Positions 1 through 8,960 of a stretch of 64,000 nucleotides of DNA are shown piece after piece. A model generated the notes under the pieces. It was not told the DNA's origin and did not search any database. It worked only from the letters and a program-made list of their open reading frames with translations. Position 1 is the stretch's first letter; each line of letters starts with the position of its first letter. Source of the stretch: Halostagnicola sp. A-GB9-2 (GTDB taxonomy: Archaea; Halobacteriota; Halobacteria; Halobacteriales; Natrialbaceae); contig NZ_JASJOC010000004.1 in NCBI RefSeq assembly GCF_030068615.1, forward strand, positions 248,001 through 312,000, written 5' to 3'. Position numbers and translations under genes: made by a program.

Positions 1-1122
1 AGTGCACCGCAAGGAACGGCACAGGAATACGCCGCGGAACTAGCCGTCGACGAAATCAACGACGACGGTGGAGTGCTCGGAGAGGAGGTCGAACTTCACG
101 TTGCAAACTATCAAGGTTCGCCGACGACCGCCGAGGATCGGTATCTCGAGTTCGTCGTCGACGATAACGTCGATATGACCGCCGGCGTGTTCCAGACGGA
201 GGTCATGCTCGACCTCATGGAGAACATCGCAGAACACCAGGTCGTTCACATCAGCGGCGGAAACACGTCGCCGGAGGTTTCGCGGTACCTCGCGGACGAT
301 TACGATCGATACAAGTACCATTTCAGACCCTACGGAAACGGAGTCCTCTGGGCGGAGTCGGTCGCGGAGTTCGCCGGGTACATGCACGAGGAAGAGGGGT
401 GGGATCGAGTCGCCGTGCTCAACGAGGAGTTCGAGTGGACCCAGCCGTTCTCGGAGGATCTCCCGGACTTGCTCGAGGACCAGGGGATCGAAGTGCCGTA
501 CAACGAGCGCTATCCTGGCGACACGGATAACTTCACGCCGATGTTCGACAGTATCGAGGGAGAAGACGCCGACGCCGTTCTGATGAGCATGGCTCACACC
601 GCCGGTCCCGCACAGATTCAGTGGCGAGACGAGGAACGGGAGTTCGCGATCGCCGGGTTGATCTCACAGATTAACGACCCCGGCGCACACGAGGCGTTCG
701 ACGGTGCGACCGAGTTCGCGATGAGCAACACGCCGGGTGTCCACACCGCGGAACTCACCGATCAAACGATTCCGTTCGCCGAAAACTATTACGACGAGTT
801 CGGCGTCTATCCGAACGATGCCTTCTCCTACGCCACCTACGACGGCATCAAGATGTGGGCCGAAGTCGTCGAGCAAGAGGAGACGACAGATTCCGAAGCG
901 ATCGTTCCGGCGCTCGCGTCGCACACGTACGAGGGTACCCGCGGAACGGTCGCGTTCAACGGCGAAGGAGACGAATTCCCCCACGACGCCCAGTTCGGGG
1001 AGGACCGCCTTCGCCGAGTCAACTTCCAGTGGCAAGTTGACGACGACGGAGACGGCATCCAGGAAGTGGTTTACCCGGAGGATCTGGCAACGGCCGACTA
1101 TCAGGAACCAGAGTGGTTCTGA
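1..1122 (+). CDS. Branched-chain amino-acid ABC transporter substrate-binding protein (5' partial)
   Basis: The frame is open from the first base of the window, so the N-terminus and signal peptide lie outside; 373 residues are visible. It is a periplasmic-binding-protein-like receptor of the LivK / type I fold. The start of the visible part (AVDEINDDGGVLG) is the usual first helix and turn of that family, and the stretch near EEGWDRVAVLNEEFEW is the start of the second lobe. In haloarchaea such proteins are normally lipid-anchored outside the membrane and deliver ligand to the LivH/LivM permeases. The stop is three bases before the livH start, so the two are co-transcribed. The ligand (amino acid, urea or amide) cannot be read from sequence. 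Confidence 0.9.
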   Translation, partial: SAPQGTAQEYAAELAVDEINDDGGVLGEEVELHVANYQGSPTTAEDRYLEFVVDDNVDMTAGVFQTEVMLDLMENIAEHQVVHISGGNTSPEVSRYLADDYDRYKYHFRPYGNGVLWAESVAEFAGYMHEEEGWDRVAVLNEEFEWTQPFSEDLPDLLEDQGIEVPYNERYPGDTDNFTPMFDSIEGEDADAVLMSMAHTAGPAQIQWRDEEREFAIAGLISQINDPGAHEAFDGATEFAMSNTPGVHTAELTDQTIPFAENYYDEFGVYPNDAFSYATYDGIKMWAEVVEQEETTDSEAIVPALASHTYEGTRGTVAFNGEGDEFPHDAQFGEDRLRRVNFQWQVDDDGDGIQEVVYPEDLATADYQEPEWF

Positions 1123-1125
1123 CGA

Positions 1126-1983
1126 ATGGTTGATATCGTCGGTATCGTCGCGAACACGCTCATCCTCGGTTCGCTGTACGCGCTCATCGCGATCGGGTTC
1201 ACGCTGGTGTTCGGCGTCGCCGGGCAGGCGAACCTCGCCCACGGCGGAACCATTACGGTCGGCGCGTTTACCGCATGGTTCGTCGCCGGCATGGGATACG
1301 GCGTCTGGATCGGGCTTGTTGCCGCGACGGTGATGGGAGCGCTCTTCCACGTCGTCTTGCATTCCGTCTTCGTCAAGCACACGGACGACCCGGTTAACGT
1401 CCTCATTATCACGCTCCTGGCCTGGCTGGTCATCGAGTACTCGTTTCGAGCGGCCGTCGGGACCGATCCTCGATCGGTCCCCTCGATGCTCGCCGGCAGT
1501 ACATCGATCGGCGGCGTCTCGTTTCTCTACAACAACCTGCTGATATTCGTCATCTCCTGGCTGTTCATCATCGGGTTGTTCGTGTTCATCAACTACACGA
1601 AAGTCGGACAGGCGATTATCGCGACGGGACAGAACGAAAAGGGCGCGGCGCTGGTCGGCATCAACACGAACCAGATCACGCTCCTCGTCTGGGCGGTGGC
1701 GGGTCTCCTCGCTGGCTCTGCAGGCGTTATGTACGGGACCTTCCGGGCCGCGTCCTACGATATGGGTATGATGCCGCTGGTTCTGGCGTTCGCGATCGTC
1801 ATCCTCGGTGGCATCGGCTCGATTCGGGGGAGCCTCATCGCCGCGTACGTCATCGGCTTTCTCGAGGTGTTCACGACGACCGCCATTTCGCCGCGATTAA
1901 GCGGTATGACGGCGCTGATCGTGATTATCCTCGTGTTGCTCTACAAACCGACCGGCCTCTACGGGCGGGAACTGCCGCACTAA
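1126..1983 (+). CDS. livH: Branched-chain amino-acid ABC transporter permease LivH
   Basis: 285 residues, mostly hydrophobic with about eight predicted membrane segments. The N-terminus (LILGSLYALIAIGFTLVFGV followed by ANLAHGG) is the conserved LivH opening, and the C-terminal AFAIVILGGIGSIRGSLIAA is the family's EAA-like coupling region. It forms the translocation path with LivM and is driven by LivG and LivF. It starts three bases after the binding-protein gene. No livM, livG or livF follows: the next gene is an unrelated transducer, so the rest of the system must be upstream of the window or elsewhere. Confidence 0.92.
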   Translation: MVDIVGIVANTLILGSLYALIAIGFTLVFGVAGQANLAHGGTITVGAFTAWFVAGMGYGVWIGLVAATVMGALFHVVLHSVFVKHTDDPVNVLIITLLAWLVIEYSFRAAVGTDPRSVPSMLAGSTSIGGVSFLYNNLLIFVISWLFIIGLFVFINYTKVGQAIIATGQNEKGAALVGINTNQITLLVWAVAGLLAGSAGVMYGTFRAASYDMGMMPLVLAFAIVILGGIGSIRGSLIAAYVIGFLEVFTTTAISPRLSGMTALIVIILVLLYKPTGLYGRELPH

Positions 1984-2169
1984 GCCGGTTTTCACCTCTT
2001 CTCTCGAAGCTTCGTCGTGGACCCCTCGAGCCGCACCGTCTCTTTCTTCGAGGAGATTGTCTCGCTCTTGAGTGCGCCGCCTCGCTCTCGAGAGAACACT
2101 ACCCGACCACCCTCGGCAAAAGTTTTCGGCCGGTAGATATATTCGGACAGTCTTCCAACAGGTGCGCTA

Positions 2170-3501
2170 ATGACTAGCAGTGAGCTGTTGCTTCCGGATC
2201 GGATCGCTCGCGATGACATGGACAGCGAAGACGAGAACGGTCGGTTGCGAGCGGAACGCGATTTCTGGCGAAACCTCTTCGAAGGGATCGTCGACGAGTT
2301 CCCGGAACCGATCCTCGTCGTCAACGATGGCGGTGCTATCACACACTGGAACGACGCGAGTATGGAACTGACCGGCGTCTCCGAAGCGGACGCGGTCGGA
2401 GAGCAGGCGCTGGATGTGATCGGCACCGAAGGCGTCGAGGAAACCCTGGCGGAGGAGATCGCCAGAAAAGGAACCCCCATTCAGGAAGAACAGATTCGCT
2501 CCGGCGGTCCACCCGACGATCAGTGGCACATCCGCACGGCCGGTGTCCCGCTTCGTTCGCCCGACGGCGAGTCGATTGGCGCGTTCGAGTACATCACCAT
2601 CGTGACGGATCTGGTCGACCAGCGCAACGAACTCGAGGAGATACAGGCGGCGATCAGCGAAACCGTCGACGGCGCGGTTGAGGAGTTGCTTACGGCGGCC
2701 GAGACGAACGCGGAGATCACCGACGACGTTGACGACCTGACCGCACAACAGGTCGAGAACCTCGCCGAAGTTCGCAACGAGATGGAGTCGCTGTCGGCGA
2801 CCGTCGAAGAAATCTCCGCGAGCGCCGAAGCGGTCAGCAACCAGAGCCAGACGGCCGCAGAACTGGCCGCCGATTCCAAGGAAGCGACCGCTGACATCGT
2901 CTCGATGATCGACGAGGTTCGCGGCGCGACCGATACCCTTTCGGAGAGTACGCGAACCCTCGAGCAGCGGATCGAAGAGATCGACAAGGTCGTCGACGTG
3001 ATCGACAAGATCGCCGACGAAACGAACCTGCTGGCCGTCAACGCGAATATTCAGGCCGCGCAGGTAGATGCTGGGGCCGAAGGATTCGGCGTCGTCGCTG
3101 ACGAGGTCAAAGAGCTTGCTGACCAATCGAAAGCGGAAGTCGGGACGATCGAGGACATCGTAAAGGATGTCAGCCAGAACACGACCGAAACGATCGATAG
3201 CGTCGAGACGACGATCAGCCGCGTCGATGAAGCCGTCGAGCGCGCTCGTACGATCGACGACAAACAATCCGAAATCCGGGCCGCCGTCGAGGAAGCCAAT
3301 ACGGGTATCGACCAGATCGCCGGGGCGACGGACGACCAGGCGGCGACCGCCCAGGAGGTCACGACGATGCTCGGCACGTCGGTCAGGCAGATTGAAGAAG
3401 TCGCCTCGGAAATCGAAACGCTGGCCGAAACGAACGACCGGCAGGCCGACAAAGTCCGAGAAGTCCGGGACGAAGTTCGGGACCTCGAGTCGGAGCTGTA
3501 A
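2170..3501 (+). CDS. Soluble PAS-domain methyl-accepting transducer (Htr-like)
   Basis: 443 residues with no membrane segment, so a cytoplasmic sensor. Residues about 28-145 form a PAS domain (GIVDEFPEPILVVNDGGAI, then HWNDASMELTGVS). Residues about 155-443 are a long coiled-coil signalling domain of the methyl-accepting chemotaxis class. The hairpin tip at about 282-312 is recognisable (ADETNLLAVNANIQAA... GFGVVADEVKELAD) but diverged: the usual NASIEAARAGE reads NANIQAAQVDA, changing the Glu and Arg that help contact CheA/CheW. It presumably senses an internal signal and feeds either the Che system or a non-chemotactic partner. A TATA-like GATATATTC lies about 30 bp before the ATG. It is downstream of livH but 186 bp away, so probably separately transcribed. 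Confidence 0.85.
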   Translation: MTSSELLLPDRIARDDMDSEDENGRLRAERDFWRNLFEGIVDEFPEPILVVNDGGAITHWNDASMELTGVSEADAVGEQALDVIGTEGVEETLAEEIARKGTPIQEEQIRSGGPPDDQWHIRTAGVPLRSPDGESIGAFEYITIVTDLVDQRNELEEIQAAISETVDGAVEELLTAAETNAEITDDVDDLTAQQVENLAEVRNEMESLSATVEEISASAEAVSNQSQTAAELAADSKEATADIVSMIDEVRGATDTLSESTRTLEQRIEEIDKVVDVIDKIADETNLLAVNANIQAAQVDAGAEGFGVVADEVKELADQSKAEVGTIEDIVKDVSQNTTETIDSVETTISRVDEAVERARTIDDKQSEIRAAVEEANTGIDQIAGATDDQAATAQEVTTMLGTSVRQIEEVASEIETLAETNDRQADKVREVRDEVRDLESEL

Positions 3502-3550
3502 CCCCGAATCAGAACTGCCCCTTCGAGTCGATAAACGGAAAAACGCGCTC

Positions 3551-5227
3551 CTACTCCTCGAGCGGAAGCCCGTCGTACTCCTCGTCGAAGTCATCACGGA
3601 GTACCTTCTTGTTGAACTTCCCGGTCGTCGTCTTCGGAATCTGCTCCCGGAAGACGATCTTGTCGGGCATCCACCACTTGGGATACCGCTCGAGGAGGTG
3701 CTCCTCGAGTTCGCCGGCGGTCACGTCTTCCGTGTTCGAAACCACGTAGGCGACCGGTCGCTCGTCCCACTTCTCGTGTTCGACGCTGATGACGGTCGCC
3801 TCCTCGACCGCGTCGTGGGCCATCAGTTCGTTCTCGAGTTCGATCGAGGAGATCCACTCGCCGCCGCTCTTGATGATGTCGTCGAGTCGGTCGACGACCT
3901 CGAGGTAGCCGTACTCGTCGATGGTGCCGACGTCGCCGCTCTTGAACCAGCGTCTGGAAGACACGCCGTCCGACTCCCCGGTCGCTTCGCTCTCGGGGAC
4001 GTCGTCGGTGAACGACTGCTCGGTCTGCTCCGGCCGATTGAAGTACTCGTCGATGAGCCAGGGTGATCGGGCCTGAATCTCGCCGGAGGACTCGCCGTCG
4101 TGAGGGACGGGATCACCGTTCTGGTCCCGAAGCCGGATCTGCACGCCGGGTGCGGGAATGCCAGGTTTCATCTGCTGGTGGTACTGCCCGCTTTCGTCGA
4201 GTTCCTCCCTGACTTCGGTGGTCGTCATCGTGTTCACGAGGTGGGGAGCCGCCTCCGTCATCCCGTAACCCTGGTGGATCGGTGCTTCGATCTCCTTGTC
4301 GAACTTCTCCATGAGCCACTCGGGCGGCGAACTGCCGCCGGTCAGAACGCGGTCGAGGCTCTCGAGTTCTACGTCGTCGCGCTCGTCGTAGAAACTCGCC
4401 ATCTCGCGCCAGACGGTCGGCACCGCCGCGGTGACCGTGACGCTCTCGCGGTCGATAAGCGCCGCCGTCTCTTCGGAACTGGTCTTCGGTCCCGGCAGTA
4501 CGAGCTTCGAGCCACAGAACGTCGCGGTGTAGGGGAGCCCCCAACCGTTGACGTGGTACATCGGGACGACGGGCATGACGACGTCGTTTTCGCTGATTTT
4601 GAACACGTCCACGTGGCTGTGGGTGAGCGTGTGCAGGTAGAGCCCGCGGTGCGTGTAGGCCGCGCCCTTCGGGAGCCCCGTCGTTCCCGACGTGTAGCAG
4701 ATCCCGGCCTCGCGTTCCTCGTCGATTTCGGGCCACTCGTAGGCGGCGTCTTGGCCCTCGAGCAGATCCTCGTAGGACCGGACCGGCTCGAGGTCGGTTT
4801 CGGGAACCTCGTCGTCGAGGATCACGTACTCCTCGACCGTTTCTAACTTATTCGCGACGGCTTCGACGGTGTCGACGAACTCGGGATCGACGAAGACGAC
4901 CTCGTCTTCGGCCTCGTTGATGATCTCCACGATGTGCTCTTCGGGGAGCATGTGGTTCGTCATGTGGATGCTCCGACCGCTACAGGAGAGCCCGAAGTAG
5001 AGTTCGTAGTGGCGGTGGTGATTGATCGCCATCACCGACGCTCGACTCCCCAGCTCGAGGCCGAGTTCGTCGAGCCCGTTCGCGAGCTGGCAGATCCGCT
5101 CTTCGGCCTCGCTGTAGGTGTAGCGATGTGTCGTGCCGTCCGCTTCTTCAGAGACGATCTCCTTGTGGCCGAACTGGGAGACCGCCCGATCGAGCATGAC
5201 CTGCAGGGTGAGTTCGTAATCTTTCAT
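3551..5227 (-). CDS. Acyl-CoA synthetase (AMP-forming)
   Basis: 558 residues, ANL superfamily (fatty-acid or aryl-acid CoA ligase). The phosphate-binding motif YTSGTTGLPKG is at about 178-188, the adenine-site motif GYGMTEAAP is mid-protein, the hinge region reads GDVGTIDEYGYLEVVDR, and the C-terminal catalytic lysine is in TTTGKFNK (about Lys537). The enzyme activates a carboxylic acid to acyl-AMP and then acyl-CoA. It is the last gene of a four-gene minus-strand operon and overlaps the DUF35 gene by four bases (ATGA), so translation is coupled. Substrate chain length is not evident; the medium/long-chain acyl ligases annotated in haloarchaea are the nearest in appearance. Confidence 0.92.
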   Translation of the reverse strand: MKDYELTLQVMLDRAVSQFGHKEIVSEEADGTTHRYTYSEAEERICQLANGLDELGLELGSRASVMAINHHRHYELYFGLSCSGRSIHMTNHMLPEEHIVEIINEAEDEVVFVDPEFVDTVEAVANKLETVEEYVILDDEVPETDLEPVRSYEDLLEGQDAAYEWPEIDEEREAGICYTSGTTGLPKGAAYTHRGLYLHTLTHSHVDVFKISENDVVMPVVPMYHVNGWGLPYTATFCGSKLVLPGPKTSSEETAALIDRESVTVTAAVPTVWREMASFYDERDDVELESLDRVLTGGSSPPEWLMEKFDKEIEAPIHQGYGMTEAAPHLVNTMTTTEVREELDESGQYHQQMKPGIPAPGVQIRLRDQNGDPVPHDGESSGEIQARSPWLIDEYFNRPEQTEQSFTDDVPESEATGESDGVSSRRWFKSGDVGTIDEYGYLEVVDRLDDIIKSGGEWISSIELENELMAHDAVEEATVISVEHEKWDERPVAYVVSNTEDVTAGELEEHLLERYPKWWMPDKIVFREQIPKTTTGKFNKKVLRDDFDEEYDGLPLEE

Positions 5228-5766
5228 TGTTCTTCACCTCGTGGTTCGAACCGATAAAAGACCCGCTCCCGTTCAGTCCCGTCGTCGATGTCGACGATCT
5301 TCAGCGAGACCGGATCGCCGATCTCGAGGTCGTCGTACCGAGCGTCGTCGATCCGCGCCGAGAGCTTGACCTCGCCGAGATCGACGATGGCGACGACGAA
5401 CGGCGACGTGTCGTGGTAGCCAAGCGGCGTGCCGCCGCGAGACTCGCTGAACGCGAATAGCTCGCCCTCGTGTGGCAGGTCGACGTACTCGAGGTCGTCG
5501 CTCATACACTCGGGACAGACGATCCGGGGCGGGTAGTGGGTCTCCCCGCACTCGAGACAGCGCGTGGTCGTCAGCCTGCCCTCGTCGAGGTTCTCGTAGA
5601 ACTCGTGGATCTGGGTGTGTTCTGCCGTCTGTCGTTCGTAGAAATCGAGCAGGTCGGGGAGCTCGATCTCCGAGGGGATCGAGACGGTTGTTCTCGGGAC
5701 CGATCCGTTCGCGTCGTTCGAGCCGGACTGATCGGTCGAATCGGTGGAATCTGGTTGCTCCGTCAT
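5224..5766 (-). CDS. Zn-ribbon OB-fold protein (DUF35 family), thiolase partner
   Basis: 180 residues. After a 40-residue acidic, low-complexity start comes a DUF35 rubredoxin-like zinc ribbon (CLECGETHYPPRIVCPECM, four cysteines in two CxxC pairs) and then an OB-fold domain. In archaea and actinobacteria proteins of this family bind thiolase-like enzymes and help channel acyl-CoA intermediates, for example in the acetoacetyl-CoA thiolase/HMG-CoA synthase complex. Four-base overlaps with the thiolase upstream and the ligase downstream support a stoichiometric complex with the thiolase; that partnership here is inference. Confidence 0.88.
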   Translation of the reverse strand: MTEQPDSTDSTDQSGSNDANGSVPRTTVSIPSEIELPDLLDFYERQTAEHTQIHEFYENLDEGRLTTTRCLECGETHYPPRIVCPECMSDDLEYVDLPHEGELFAFSESRGGTPLGYHDTSPFVVAIVDLGEVKLSARIDDARYDDLEIGDPVSLKIVDIDDGTERERVFYRFEPRGEEQ

Positions 5767-6953
5767 TGTGGATCACGCCCCAGCGTCATGACGCTGTGAA
5801 CCGATGCACTGCCGCTCAAGTTGTGGATGAGTCCGGTCGTCGCGTCCTCGACCTGTCGGTCACTCGAGACGGTGCCCTGGAACTGATTCGTGATCTCGAG
5901 GGCCTGCGAGACGCCGGTCGCCCCGAGCGGGTGGCCACAGCCCAGAAGGCCGCCGCGCGGGTTGACCGCGATATCGCCGTCGAGATGGCTTCGACCGTCC
6001 TCGATGAACTGGCCGCCTTCGCCGCGTTCGACCCAGCCGAGTTCCTCGTACTCGATGATCTCGCTGATCGAGAAACAATCGTGGACCTCCGCGACATCGA
6101 TTTCTTTCAGCGGGTCCTCGATGCCGGCCTGATCGTAGGCTTCCTGCGAGGCTTCTCGAGCCTGCGGCCAGCCGTCGTAGGATGGTAGGTTGTTGATCGA
6201 GTTGCCCGCCATCGAGGACTGGCCGCTGCCGGTGATCCAGGCCGGTGTATCGGTTACCTCTCGAGCCTTCTCCTCGCTCATCACGATCACGCCCGAGGCA
6301 CCGTCCGTAATGCCGCTGCAGTCGTAGAGGTGAAGCGGCGGTGCGATTTCGGGCGATTCGGTGACGTCTTCGGGTTCGATTTCCCGCTGGAACTGTGCGA
6401 AGTCCGTCTTCGCCGCGTTGGACTTGTTCTTGGCGGCGACCTGCGAGAGCTGTTCGCGGGTTGTGCCGTACTCGTGCATGTGTCGCTGGGCGTACCAGGC
6501 GAAAAACGGCGGTGCGGAGAGGCCGTTGACGCCGTCGAACTCCCTGTCGAGGACGTTCGACATCGACGCCTGCATCTCGGGCATCTGCTCTTTGCCGAGG
6601 TTCATCTTCTCGACGCCGAGGACGAGCGCGACGTCTAACTGGCCGGCCGCGATGGCGAGCCAGGCGTATCGCAGGGCGGCCTGGCCGCTCGCACAGGCCA
6701 GTTCCGTGCGTGCGATCATCTTCGTCACGTCGATACCGAGCAGTTCCGCAACCATCGGCGCGACGTGGGACTGGAACGCGAACCGTTCGGGCTGGACCGC
6801 GCCGACGAACAGCCCCTCGATGTCCTCGGGGCCGATATCTGGGACGGCGTCGAACGTCGCCTTGCCGCCCTCCTGTGCGAGGTCCTTCCAGCTAGCGTCG
6901 CGGTCACCCCACGACGTTTGCCCGCCGCCGACGATCGCGACGTTGCGTGTCAT
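5763..6953 (-). CDS. Thiolase family protein (acetyl-CoA acyltransferase, SCP-x type)
   Basis: 396 residues, thiolase fold. The nucleophilic cysteine is in RTELACASGQAAL (Cys87); the second-half motifs EVHDCFS and GGLLGCGHPLGATG supply the catalytic histidine and the second cysteine region. It would cleave 3-oxoacyl-CoA with CoA, or run the reverse condensation. The DUF35 partner next door and the HDCFS motif place it with the SCP-x-like thiolases rather than the classical FadA type. It starts three bases after the stop of the dehydrogenase/hydratase fusion, so hydration, oxidation and thiolysis steps are encoded in a row. Confidence 0.92.
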   Translation of the reverse strand: MTRNVAIVGGGQTSWGDRDASWKDLAQEGGKATFDAVPDIGPEDIEGLFVGAVQPERFAFQSHVAPMVAELLGIDVTKMIARTELACASGQAALRYAWLAIAAGQLDVALVLGVEKMNLGKEQMPEMQASMSNVLDREFDGVNGLSAPPFFAWYAQRHMHEYGTTREQLSQVAAKNKSNAAKTDFAQFQREIEPEDVTESPEIAPPLHLYDCSGITDGASGVIVMSEEKAREVTDTPAWITGSGQSSMAGNSINNLPSYDGWPQAREASQEAYDQAGIEDPLKEIDVAEVHDCFSISEIIEYEELGWVERGEGGQFIEDGRSHLDGDIAVNPRGGLLGCGHPLGATGVSQALEITNQFQGTVSSDRQVEDATTGLIHNLSGSASVHSVMTLGRDPQ

Positions 6954-6956
6954 CGA

Positions 6957-8921
6957 TCACTCACCCGTAAACTCCGGATCGCGGTTCTCCCTGAACGCCG
7001 TGACGCCCTCGAGCATGTCGTCGGTGGTCGTCAGCAGGGCGAACGACTGCTTTTCCATCGACAGGCCCGCGTCGAGGCTCGTCTCCTGGCCTTCGTTGAT
7101 GACCTGCTTCGCGGCCTTGAGCGCGACCGGCGGCCCCGAGACCAGATCCGAGACGACGTCGTCGACAACGTCTTCGAACTCGTCCTCGGCGACGGCGTGG
7201 TTCAAGATCCCCCACTCTTCGGCCTCCTCCGCACCGATCTTGAGGCCGCGGAAGACCATCTCCTTCGCTCGGTTCTCGCCGACGAGTCGAACGAGGCGCT
7301 GAGTCGCGCCGCCGCCGGGGATCAGGCCGAGATCCGTCTCGGGCGTACCGATCGTCGATCCTTCCTTTCCGATCCGGATGTCACAGGCGAGCGCGAGTTC
7401 GATACCCGCGCCGAGACAGAAGCCGTCGATCTTCGCGACCGTCGGTCGGTCGAACTCGTAGACGGTCGTAAACACGTCGTCCGGGTCCATGATGTCGACC
7501 GGTTCGCCGGCGGTGAAGCCGGTGATATCCGCGCCGGAGCTGAACGCCCGGTCGCCGGCACCGGAGAAGACGACGCAGCTGACTTCGTCGACGTCGACGT
7601 CGGTCAGCAATCGGTCGATCTCTGCGAACATGTCCTCGGACATCGAGTTCAGCCGTTCCTGGCGGTCGAGCGCCACGTCAAGGACGCCGTCGTCGGTGAG
7701 TTCCCAGTCGAGGTAGTGGTATGGCGGGTCCGTTCGGTAGTCGTAGAACCCTTTGCCGGCGTCTTCGCCGGTGTGGCCTTCCTCGACGAGTTCGACGAGG
7801 TAGTCGGACGGCTCGTAACGGTCCGCGCCGTATTCCTCGTGGAGCGACTCGAGTTTCTCGAGGACGGCGTCAAGGCCGACGCGGTCGCCGCGGCGGCACA
7901 TCCCTTCGGGGAAACTGCCGCCAAGGCGGAGCCCGGTGTCGATCTCCTCGGGCGTCGCGACGTCGTTTCCGATGAGCCACGCCGCGTTGTTGATCATGAC
8001 TGCCTCGGTTCGAAGCGCGTCGAAGTCGCCGGCGTCGCTCGGGCCGTAATCGACGCCGTCGGCGTCCGACGCCTCCCCGTCGCCGTAGTCGTAGAACCCT
8101 TTGCCAGTCTTTTTCCCGAGGTTTTCGTTCTCGACTTTCTCCGCGACTGCGGGTGGAACGGGCTGGTCGGAAGCGTCGCGGAAGTGATAACCGATGTCGA
8201 TGCCGCCGAAGTCGTTGAGTTCGAACGGCCCCATCGGATAGCCCCGTTCGTAGACCATCGTCGCGTCGGCCGTCTGAATGTCCGTCTCGTCGTTCGAGAG
8301 CATCCAGGCCGCCTCTTCCATGAACGGGACGAGGACGGTGTTAACGACGAAGCCGTGGACGTCCTTGCGAACGTGGATCGGGGTCTTGTCGACCGACTCG
8401 ACCCACTCGTAGCCGGCCTGGGCGTACTCCTCGCTCGTTGCTTCGCCGCGGATTACCTCGACGAGATCCATCTTCACCGGCGGGTTGAAAAAGTGAAGCC
8501 CGATGACCTGTTCCGGCCTGTCGGTCGCCATTGCGATCTCCGAAATCGAGAGACTCGAGGTGTTCGACGCTAGAATCGCGTGATCGGGCGCGTGTTCATC
8601 GACCGTCGAGAAGGTATCCCTCTTGATCTCCATCTGCTCGGGAACGGCCTCGATTACGAGGTCCGCATCCGAGACAGCCTCGGGAAGGTCAGTGGTCGTC
8701 TCGATTCGCTCGAGAACGTCTTCGCTGGATTCGTCGATTCGTCCCTTTTCCGCGAGCTTTTCGACGCTCCACTCGATATTTTCGTAGCCCTCGTCGACGA
8801 GGTCTTCCTCGAGATCGCGCATCGTTACGTCGTAGCCACCGATCGCAGCGACCTCTGCGATCCCGTGACCCATGCTTCCTGCGCCGAGAACCGCGACTCG
8901 TCTCACTGTGTCAATCGTCAT
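6957..8921 (-). CDS. 3-hydroxyacyl-CoA dehydrogenase / enoyl-CoA hydratase fusion
   Basis: 654 residues with the dehydrogenase first, the reverse of bacterial FadB. The Rossmann motif GAGSMGHG (Gly13, Gly15, Gly18) binds NAD; two C-terminal dehydrogenase domains follow to about residue 390. The rest is a crotonase domain with oxyanion-hole segments (FSSGADITGF; GAGIELALACD) and both catalytic glutamates in place (GIE and GTPE). It resembles archaeal fusions with crotonyl-CoA hydratase/3-hydroxybutyryl-CoA dehydrogenase activity. I chose the ATG at 8921 over the TTG at 8924: a TATA-like ATATATG at about 8946-8954 lies about 30 bp upstream, as expected for a leaderless message. First gene of the acyl-CoA operon, divergent from the IclR gene. 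Confidence 0.93.
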   Translation of the reverse strand: MTIDTVRRVAVLGAGSMGHGIAEVAAIGGYDVTMRDLEEDLVDEGYENIEWSVEKLAEKGRIDESSEDVLERIETTTDLPEAVSDADLVIEAVPEQMEIKRDTFSTVDEHAPDHAILASNTSSLSISEIAMATDRPEQVIGLHFFNPPVKMDLVEVIRGEATSEEYAQAGYEWVESVDKTPIHVRKDVHGFVVNTVLVPFMEEAAWMLSNDETDIQTADATMVYERGYPMGPFELNDFGGIDIGYHFRDASDQPVPPAVAEKVENENLGKKTGKGFYDYGDGEASDADGVDYGPSDAGDFDALRTEAVMINNAAWLIGNDVATPEEIDTGLRLGGSFPEGMCRRGDRVGLDAVLEKLESLHEEYGADRYEPSDYLVELVEEGHTGEDAGKGFYDYRTDPPYHYLDWELTDDGVLDVALDRQERLNSMSEDMFAEIDRLLTDVDVDEVSCVVFSGAGDRAFSSGADITGFTAGEPVDIMDPDDVFTTVYEFDRPTVAKIDGFCLGAGIELALACDIRIGKEGSTIGTPETDLGLIPGGGATQRLVRLVGENRAKEMVFRGLKIGAEEAEEWGILNHAVAEDEFEDVVDDVVSDLVSGPPVALKAAKQVINEGQETSLDAGLSMEKQSFALLTTTDDMLEGVTAFRENRDPEFTGE

Positions 8922-8945
8922 CAATGGTAACTGCGTGTTTGGTTC

Positions 8946-8960
8946 TCATATATCTTTGGA
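8946..8960 (-). promoter_or_regulatory. TATA/BRE promoter of the acyl-CoA operon
   Basis: On the minus strand the sequence CCAAAGATATATGAG has a purine-rich BRE-like part followed by a TATA-like part centred about 29 bp before the ATG at 8921. That spacing predicts transcription starting at or next to the start codon. Confidence 0.55.

Noticed and set aside
6765-8573. 602-codon open frame opposite the dehydrogenase/hydratase fusion
   Set aside because: GC-rich codon bias opens the antisense frame; the minus strand encodes a complete enzyme with all motifs.
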